From Gonapodya prolifera JEL478 (lineage: Eukaryota; Monoblepharomycota; Monoblepharidomycetes; Monoblepharidales; Gonapodyaceae): a stretch of DNA of 13,827 nt. A program made the translations under genes and the position numbers. The DNA lies in assembly GCA_001574975.1 (NCBI GenBank), contig KQ965807.1:1-13827 (forward strand), given 5' to 3'. Below, piece by piece: positions 6,365 through 13,827 of this stretch. Position 1 is the stretch's first letter. Each line of letters opens with the position of its first letter. A model generated the notes under the pieces. That model had not been told where the DNA came from and did not search any database. It was given only the letters and a program-made list of their open reading frames with translations.

Positions 6365-9300
6365 ATGTCGTCTCCTCCCCCGCCTCTCGCCGTCGCCATC
6401 TCCACTCCCCCACCCGCACCTTCACTCCCCTCTCCCTCCCAATCTCCCACAACTGCAGTCGACCCCACACCTCCCTCACCTTCAAAGCCATTCCACACAC
6501 GCACATCGTCCTCAGGCTGGTCGGCGATATTCGCACCAGTCGGATTCCCCGCGCCAGACAACGGTCTCAGACCAGCAATCCCGCCTCGCAACTCGTCACC
6601 GCCGCCATCCAGCCCGCCCCAGTCTCGTGCCAAGAAGGCCGGTGGTGGTGTTCATTCGCGCTCTGGTTCGGTCGATCCGCCACGGGGACGTACACTCTCG
6701 CGTACACGGACACAATCTGACAATGCTCGGGAGTCGAGTCCTGCACGTCCCACGCCCATCTCAACCGTAAAGGCGTCCGAAGCCACAGTCTCGAACATCA
6801 TCGGCATGTACAGCGGGAGCGTGGAGTCCGTTGCGGCTCCCGACTCCCCTCCTTCCAAACCCACACCTGCACCGGCCAAATCCTCCGCCCCCACTCAGAT
6901 CCCATCTCCCACACGTACACGCGCCGCGATCTCTTCCTCCTTCTCCCCAACACACGCCCGGTCATCCTCCGCACCGGCCAAATCCCCACCTTCGCACCGC
7001 AGAGCGCGCACGACCTCAACTTCATCCCAATCCACAACAGCCACAACTCGCACCGTCGAAGTACCAGGCGAGGGCGACACCACCGCCGCTTTGGGGTCTG
7101 TCTCGTCCGTCTCCGCCTCTACTTCGTCTGCACCCGCACCTACCTCACGAATCCCCCACGCCTCGCCCACCGCCTCCATAAAACCCCGCCTGGCCACCAT
7201 CCCGTCCCAATCTACGTCTGCTGGCGCCCCGTCGCCGTCCATGTCCACCATCCCAAGCTACTCCGCCACGCCCTCAGCACGCCCCCTACTTGACGAATCC
7301 GCCCCACACTCGCTCGCAAACGCCTTCTCGCAACACTCCACCGCGACCGTCGATAGCGCTTACTACCGCGCCGGGCCTCCCCCATCTTCACGCACACGAT
7401 CCCCCGCCGCCGGTGCAGAGTCCGTGCCCGCCCAAGTAGCCCACCTCCGCGCCGAACTCGGGCAGACCCGAGAGACGCTCGCCCAGCGCGACGCCGACCT
7501 GGGCGCACTCATGGCGGCCTCGAGGGCGCGGGAGGAGCAGATGTCGCGCGACCGCACCGCATGGGAGACAGAACGCGCCGAGTTGCGTGATGCGGCACGG
7601 GACGCGCTGGAGAGGGCGGCGGTGGATGGTGTTGGGGCCGACGAGAGGGTGCAAAGAGCCGAGGAGGAGGCCGAGGAAGCGTTCGAGGCCGTGCGGGAGG
7701 AACGGAAGCGGGCCCAGAGGGAAGTTGAGGAGGCGAGGAGGGGTGCGAGGGATGAGGTGCAAAAGTGCGAGAAGATGGCACAGGAGGAGGTGGAGGTGGT
7801 GAGGAAGAAGGCTGAGGAGGACGTGAAGGCGGTCAAGGAGGAAGCCGGGCGCGTGCTGGCCGAGACCCGGGCAGCGCACGGCGCCGAACTTGCCCAGCTT
7901 CGAGCCACCCACGCAGCGGACCTCGCCGCGCTCCGCACATCGCACGACGACGCCCTATCCCAGATCCGACACGCGCACGCGCACGAGCTTGTCGCCATGC
8001 GAGACGCCCATATCGCCGAGGTGGCCAAACTGGCCGAAGCCGGGGCCGAGCGCGCGTCGCGTGCCTTGGCGGAAAAGGTTGCCGAGGCGGGTGAGAGGGA
8101 ACGCGGCGTGCGTGAGGAGTGGCGCAGGGAGCGGGATGCGTGGAGTGCCGAGCGTGTCGTATTGGAGCGGCAGGTCAGGGAGCGTGACGTAGAGGTGGAG
8201 CGGCTGAGCAGGGAGCACGAGGAGGTGCAGAAGGAGGTGGCGTGTAAAGAGGAGGCCGTCGCCACACTTGCCGAGGCGGTTGGTGGGAAGCAGGAGGAGG
8301 TGGACAGGGTCAAGGGCGAGCTGGAGACGATCAGGGAGGCGTTTGAGAGGGCCGCGGAGGGAATGGAGGAGTGGAGGGAGGAGGCGGGTCGGGTGGGGGG
8401 TGAGAATGTGAGTTGTGAAGGCGAGGGACCAGGGGTCGGGGTGACAGTTGTTGGCGATCGCGAGTTCTTAAATGAAACGAAAATCATCAGGAATCACTTC
8501 AAGAAAAGATCTCCAAAATCGAGTCCAATCTCGCCAGTCTCCGCACCGACCTCTCCACCGCCCTCTCCGCACGGTCGGACCTCTCCGCCATGCTTGCCGC
8601 TCGCGACCGCGAACTCTCGGACCTGCGCGACCTCGCCGACGCCGCGCGGGCACGACACGCGGCGCAGGTGGACGCTGCGAGGGAGAAGCTGGACGAGGCG
8701 AGGCGCGAGGCCGAGGATGCGCGCAGGGTTGTCAAGGAGCGTGAAAAGGAGATGGACGGACTCAAAGAAGGGTTGAGGAGTACGGGAGAGTATGGCTCCA
8801 GGATTGTCGAGCTGGAGGCGACCGTGGCGGAGTTGGAGAGGGATGTTCAGGCGGGTAAAGATGCGGTTGCCAGGGCAGAGCGGGATGTTGTGGCGGCGCG
8901 GGCCAGGGCGGAACACGAGGCGCAACTGAGCGAGCGGCTTAAGGAGCAGAGTGACGAATCACGCCTTGCTATTGCGGCGCGGGACGCGGCTGTGTCGAGC
9001 TTGGAAGCGCGCTTGGCTACGGCAGAGGAGCTGCTCGCCGGGCGGGATCAGGCGCTCAGTGGCGTCAAAGAGGCCCTGAGGAGGGAGTTGGAGAAGGCCC
9101 AGGACAGAGAGAAGAGGGAAGTGGTTTTGAAGGGCCGGTTGGAGGAGTTGGAAGGTGCGGCGGCGGAGGCACATAGAGCGGTTGAGGGGATGGAAGGTGC
9201 GTTTGGTAGGGTGATGGGGGCATGTGGAGGTGGTGTTGGTTGACAATTTTTGGTGGAATCCGATAGCTGTCGTGACCGCCCTGCAGTCTCAGCTTTCCGA

Positions 9301-12300
9301 CAAGGCAGCCTACATTTCCGAGCTGCAACGGGGCAACCAGCTGCGTACTGAGGCACTCGAGACGCTCCGCAAGGAGCACGCCGCGCTTCTCAAACGGTCC
9401 GACGACACGGATACGCGTGGTGGGGTACTTTACGCTGATCTAGAGAAGGCGGCCAACAAGGTGTCCGAGCTCGAAGCCCAGCTTGCCAAGTTGGAGGACG
9501 AGAGGAGGCAGACCAAGGTTGTCGTGAAGGAGCTGGAATCAAAAGTGGAGCAGATGACGAAGCAGCTCGATGCAGCCAGGGTTGAGGCAGCGGCGAGAGA
9601 TAAGAAGGTGCAGGGCCTTCTGACGGATAATGAGCGCGCGTCGGCGGTTATGGCCAGGCAGGATCGATTGATTGCGGAGTTGACGGGTGGAGCCGCGGCG
9701 GATGCGCCTGGGAATGAAAAGGAGGAGGTTGTTTCAGGTGAGATTGTGGTGGAGTTGGCTGAAAGACTTGACATGAAATTTACTGATGGAACTGCACCCC
9801 AACCTTACTCCTCCCATGGTCCTTCATTACTGTCCACGAACTTGTAGGTGTAAACGGCGCTCCGATCGCAAAGCTACAAGACCGCGATGCTCTGGTCGCC
9901 TCACTGAACCGCACAGTGCGGGACCTGCACGCTATCAGCGCCGACAAAGATAGCAAGATCAAGGAGCTGTCGCGCAAGCTCCGTGGGGCCCAGCAGACCG
10001 TCCAGGACCGCGACGTCGCCGTGGCTGAGTTGAAGAAGACGATCGAAGGGTTAGAAGACACGAGACGGCAGCTTGAGCGGTGCGTGGCCGAGCAGAGGGA
10101 CAGCTACGAGACCATGACGCGGGGTGTCACCGAGGCCGAGGTTCGCGTGCGAGGTTACGAGGATCAGTTGGCCGAGATTGCTGCAGAGAGGGAGAGACTG
10201 GAGGCGGAAGCCGCCGAGGCCGCCTCGAGGTTCAAAGACGCCAAAGCGGACCTCGAAAGGACAATCGCCACTCTTAGTGCCGAACTTGCCGCAGCAAACT
10301 CGAAGCTCATCGATGGTGCTGCGAATGCCGCCGCGCTGCAAAAGGCCATTGGGATTCTGCAGCATGCTGTGGCAGACAAGGACGGGCAACGTAATGGCAT
10401 GGCGCAGACGGTCCAAGATCTGCACCGAGAGATTGCTGCGGTGGAAGTGAAACAAGCGGAGCTCGCGTCCGAGGCCAGGCGGTCGTTGGAACTAGCAGAG
10501 GAGCGGCGGAGAGTTCTAGGGGAGAGGGATCTTCAGTTGGCAGATGCAAGAGCCGAAACCCGAGTGAAAGAAGAGCAGCTGCAAATGCGCGAGGAGGAGC
10601 TGAGAGCCGTCGAGAGGACTAACGCGCTTATAGAGGGCCGTGTTTCTGAGGCCAATCGCCGTGCAGAGGAGCAAGAACGTAAAGCAACAAAGCGCGAGCA
10701 AGATCTACTGGGAGAGCTTAAGGCGATGGAGGGCCAGCTTTTGGCGGTTACGGCAGACCTGGAGACGGCCCAGCAGCAGATCACACAGCTTGAGGCCAAG
10801 ATCACAGCGGAAACGTCGCGTGCGGAAGAGCTTGAAGTTCTTTCCGGGATGGATAAGCGCCGGGTTGCAGAGTTGGAAGAAGAGCTCTCGTCGCGATCTG
10901 AGAAGCTGTGGAAGGCCACGTCTCAGCAGCAAAATGTTGAGATCAAGGCGTTTGGGGAGGTACGCAAGCGCGAGGAGACGATTCGGGATCTCACCCTTAA
11001 GTGCGAGGCAGTTACTGCTGAGCTTGCTGAAGCAAAGAAGCAAATTTCATCGATCAGCATTGATAGCAAGAACACGAAAGACGCCTTGGAGATTGCGACG
11101 AGGGAGCTCAACGAAGTGAAGACACAGCTCATGTCTCGCGAGGCTCAAGTCTCAGAACTTTCTGCTCGGGTTCTGAAGTTTGAAGAAACGACCACGGAGA
11201 GCTCTAAATCCATTTCGGAACACGAAGCGAACCTTGCAGAAGCAACCAAGCGCCGCAAGCAGCTCGAGAAGGATATTCTCGAATTGCAGGATCAACTCTC
11301 GCTCGCTTCCCGTAACACTGAGCGAGCGGTCAAAGAGAAAGAGGACGACATGTCTGTTATTATTCGCAAGCTCGAGAAGCAAAAACGCGAAGCAGAAGAC
11401 AACGCAGCCGACATTGCGACTGCAATCGATAAGGTCAAGTCGAAAGCCGCAGCCGCCATTGCAGAGAAGGACGCCGAACTCCAGCATATCCAGAAGCGCC
11501 TCGTCAACTTTGACGCGGAGCTAGACACAGCAAAGGGAGTACTGAGACAACAGCTTCAAGACGCTCAGAGCCGTCTCACCTCTGAGACCCAAAGACTTCA
11601 GCACGAGAAGTCCAAACTTCAAGACCAGCTCCAGCATCAAGCAGCAGCAGCAGAAGATGCCAAGCGGAAACTTGCCGCTGTCGAGGCTGCAAATGTGGCG
11701 ATGAAGGAGGAAATGAAGTCTCTTGCCGATCGAGCCATTTCGGACAACGGTGAACTCGTCAGGCGAGTACACGTGTTGGAAGCAGTGGAACGCGGACTTC
11801 AACGTCATTTGGAGCCCACCTCGAAGAAGCTCGCTGATATGGAGCGCTTGGTACAGGAGAAGAATAAAGTGATCGAAGAGAAGGAAACTTTCCTCCGCGA
11901 ACTCAAGTTCAAGGTCTCCAACTTGGAGTCCATCGTTGCCGACAAGACCAACTACATCCGCGGTGTTGAAATGGCTTTGAAGGAGAAGACCGACCACCTC
12001 TCGAATCTTCAAGTTGCCGAACTGAAGTACGTGCAAACTGTACAGGACCTCAATCTCACCTTGGAGGAATATCATCACAAGGTTGAAGCTCTGCTTGCCG
12101 AACGCGCATCTTTGGAAGAGCGCATCAGGATCATCGAAGAGACCTCTAAAACGAATCAATCCGTGATGGAAGCTCACATGCGTCGAATCCAGAACGAGAA
12201 TGAAGCCGCAAAGAAGAGCATTGAAGTACACTCTGCCGACGCTGACAATACCAAGACAGCGCTTTTTGAAGCTGAAGCTCGAGCCTCGAAGATCAAAGCC

Positions 12301-13827
12301 GACTTTGTCTCTCTTCAAACACGACAAAACGACCTCACCCAGGACCTCGCCCTTAAGGACTCAGAGATTAAATCTCTCCGTGCAGAACTCTCACAGCGGT
12401 TGGAAGACTTGCAAAAAGCTCAAGCAGATCTTTTTACTGCACAGAATGACCTTGTTCGTGAGCAAAGAAAGGGAAACGAAGATCGTCTTCACCGAATTCA
12501 AGTTGAGGAGACTCAGATTCCGGAACTTCAGCATCGCCTCTTCACCCTCCAAAGTGAAATCACCACTCTGCAGGATTCGCTTCGCCTTAAATCTGCGCAA
12601 GTAGAAGAAAAGACGAAACTTCTCCAGGAGAAAGATCTTGCAATTCGAGATGCGCTCTCTTCGGCGGCAGAGAACGATTCATCAAGCAAGGCAAAGGATC
12701 TCCTCCTCAAAGATCGCGAATCTCAGATCGCGGCCACCGAAAGTCTTATCAAAAGCAAAGACACTGAGATCAAGCAGCAGGAATTCCAGCTTGTGGAGAA
12801 GGAGCTGCTTCTTCGCGAGCGGGATACAGCGATCGCGCAGAGAGATGCTCGAATCCAAGAATTGACCACTGCGCTTGAAATCCGCAAGGATTCGGAAGAA
12901 GACACCAGTGAGGCTGGTCTCACTCGCGGAGTCAGCGACGAGGAGTTTGTAGATGGAACTGGGGCATCCGGCAAAAGCCAAACAGGGTTTTCACCCTATC
13001 TTGCTGCGGAACTTGAAGCGTTGAGGGCAATTTCCCCGGATTCCCCAACTGGACCACTTCCGAAGGATCCCAAGAAAATCAAAGGCGAGATCAAGAAATA
13101 CCTCACAGTTTTCGTGGAGACAGTGAAGAAGGCATCCGAAGAGAAGAAGGGTGCAAGTGAGAAGAGAGTCAAGGAACTGGAGGAGCAGATCAAGATTTTG
13201 CAGAAGAAAGCTTCTACCGCTGGAGCGGACAGGGCTCTGAACAAAAAACCTGAAGTGAAGGTGGAGAACACCTCGACGAGGAATGTCGATCTTGACGATG
13301 AGGAGGATCACAGCTCAGTGAGTCGAGAGCTCAAACAACCTTTTGGAGAGCGTAAATTCTTGGACCACTCCTAACATTGCTTTGTAAATGTCCAGGATTC
13401 CGATGCACCAAAGCAATCCCCCCGAGACCGACTGGAATACGAACTGGCTCAAGAGCGCCGTAAAGCGGATCGTCTATTGGAGAAATACAAGCAACTAAAG
13501 CACTACACTGCTGCACTTTCGGAGCGAGACACTTCGCGTCACCATCGGGACCATTCCTCCAGTCGGTATGAACATCGTGAATCTGAACGTGATCTAGCAC
13601 ACACCAGCAGTGACATCGGCATGGATGCCCGAGATAAAGATGTGGCAAGGTCAAAGAAATCTTCTGACAAGCTTGTTGACCGCGTTGAGCGGGACTACAC
13701 CAAAGTGAACCGTCGTGGGGAACGTGAGACATCTGCGAGAGTGCTCGAGAAAGTGGTGGACAAGTACGCCCAATCAAACTCTGTCAGAAAGCAATCCATG
13801 CTTTCAACAGGACGTCTACCAACATCA
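6365..13827 (+). CDS. Giant coiled-coil protein, at least 2,374 aa, five exons visible, 3' end outside window
   Basis: Exons: 6365-8407, 8491-9196, 9267-9737, 9848-13317 and 13396 to the window edge. All four joins keep the frame and restore coiled-coil sequence on both sides. The start ATG (6365) follows the C-rich leader, has a purine at -3 and opens MSSPPPP; another in-frame ATG at 6152 would add 71 residues in a poorer context. Residues about 1-355 are Ser/Pro/Thr/Ala-rich and look disordered, with basic SRTRT-type patches. About 357-2085 is nearly continuous heptad coiled coil rich in Glu, Ala, Arg and Leu, with no membrane segment. About 2090-2230 is a mixed linker with a short helix-prone Lys/Glu part and an acidic DLDDEED patch at the exon 4 end. 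The tail (2231 onward) is polar, rich in Arg, Asp, His and Ser. Family not recognised. Long cytoskeletal, spindle-pole, nuclear-pore or vesicle-tether scaffolds have this layout, but no defining domain is visible. Confidence 0.9.
8408..8490 (+). other. Intron 1 of the coiled-coil gene (83 bp, phase 0)
   Basis: Donor GTGAGT at 8408, acceptor ATCAG ending at 8490. It joins ...GRVGGEN to ESLQEKISKIES... and moves the reading from frame 2 to frame 1. The nearer donor-like GTGAGA at 8400 would break the frame with this acceptor. Branch site is unclear; cttaa at 8467-8471 is possible. Confidence 0.85.
9197..9266 (+). other. Intron 2 of the coiled-coil gene (70 bp, phase 1)
   Basis: Donor GTGCGT after GAAG, acceptor CGATAG ending at 9266, with a TTGAC branch-like site at 9240-9244. 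The join gives ...RAVEGMEAVVTALQSQL..., a smooth coiled coil. Without splicing, frame 1 stops at TGA 9241-9243. An alternative, 9211-9286 ending in CTGCAG, also keeps frame but has a weaker donor (GTGATG). Confidence 0.8.
9738..9847 (+). other. Intron 3 of the coiled-coil gene (110 bp, phase 1)
   Basis: Donor CAG|GTGAGA at 9738, acceptor CTTGTAG ending at 9847. No AG occurs in about 70 bases before the acceptor, as expected below a branch site. The join gives ...EEVVSGVNGAPIAKLQD... and moves from frame 2 to frame 1. Confidence 0.85.
13318..13395 (+). other. Intron 4 of the coiled-coil gene (78 bp, phase 0)
   Basis: Donor GTGAGT at 13318, perfect CTAAC branch site at 13371-13375, acceptor GTCCAG ending at 13395. 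The TAA that closes the long open frame (13372-13374) lies inside the branch site, so it is not the protein end. The join gives ...DEEDHSSDSDAPKQSPRD... and the frame stays open to the window edge. Confidence 0.92.

Noticed and set aside
7363-8487. 374-codon open frame on the - strand opposite exon 1
   Set aside because: It is the mirror of GC-rich coiled-coil codons: Ser/Ala/Thr-rich low-complexity product, no family resemblance, and the + strand carries the well-supported exon.
9241-9243. Premature stop (TGA) in the coiled-coil gene
   Set aside because: It lies inside intron 2, which has proper splice sites and restores the frame.
9211-9286. Alternative intron 2 ending in CTGCAG
   Set aside because: Keeps frame, but the donor GTGATG is weaker than GTGCGT at 9197 and it drops coiled-coil residues (VVTALQ) that fit well. 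Kept as a second choice.
11521-12327. 268-codon open frame on the - strand opposite exon 4
   Set aside because: Antisense shadow of a long Glu/Leu-rich coding stretch; no recognisable motif or start context.
13372-13374. TAA as the end of the coiled-coil protein
   Set aside because: It is part of the CTAAC branch site of intron 4; coding of the same character resumes at 13396.
6365-13827. Naming the gene as a nuclear-pore (Mlp/TPR), pericentrin-like, myosin-tail or golgin protein
   Set aside because: Coiled coils resemble each other without common descent, and no defining end domain is visible.
1-13827. CRISPR array, phage, bacterial defence system, tRNA or rRNA
   Set aside because: No regular spaced repeats, no operon structure and no RNA gene sequence recognised; introns and copia elements mark it as eukaryotic.

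Overview
This window looks like a fungal chromosome segment, most likely from a basidiomycete (Agaricomycotina-like). The right half holds a protein gene split by four short spliceosomal introns of 70-110 bp with GTGAGT-type donors, and the last has a perfect CTAAC branch site. The left half is decayed Ty1/copia DNA in which CpG is almost erased, as expected where repeats are cytosine-methylated. Nothing bacterial is present: no operon, ribosome binding sites, CRISPR or RNA gene was recognised.

Region 1 (1-887, + strand) holds pieces of one or two Ty1/copia elements in an abnormal order: the C-terminal end of an RNase H domain with its stop codon, a polypurine-tract-like run, and then directly a gag fragment with a CCHC zinc knuckle. 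No LTR lies between them. Region 2 (888-4105, - strand) is a second, different copia element: a 3' LTR (888-1157), an adjoining polypurine tract, and a pol pseudogene with recognisable RNase H, reverse transcriptase and integrase. It is broken by one in-frame stop and about six frameshifts, and its 5' part (gag, protease, 5' LTR) is missing. The LTR of element 2 cuts off the gag of element 1.

Region 3 (4106-5580) has no convincing gene. It is a CpG desert (two CpG from 4261 to 5580) holding a duplicated block of about 70 bp exactly 300 bp apart, a palindrome-like inverted repeat, and a 61-bp intron-like segment flanked by a 10-bp direct repeat. Region 4 (5581-6364) is the 5' flank of the large gene, where CpG becomes abundant from about 6040.

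Region 5 (6365 to the right edge, + strand) is one very large gene in at least five exons. It encodes at least 2,374 residues: a Ser/Pro/Thr-rich disordered head, about 1,700 residues of nearly continuous coiled coil, and a polar charged tail that runs off the window. Apparent stop codons in its reading frames (9241, 13372) fall inside introns. I do not recognise the family; a structural scaffold or cytoskeletal role is only an inference from architecture. I see no sign that the transposon remnants and the gene work together, beyond the remnants forming the upstream neighbourhood of the gene.
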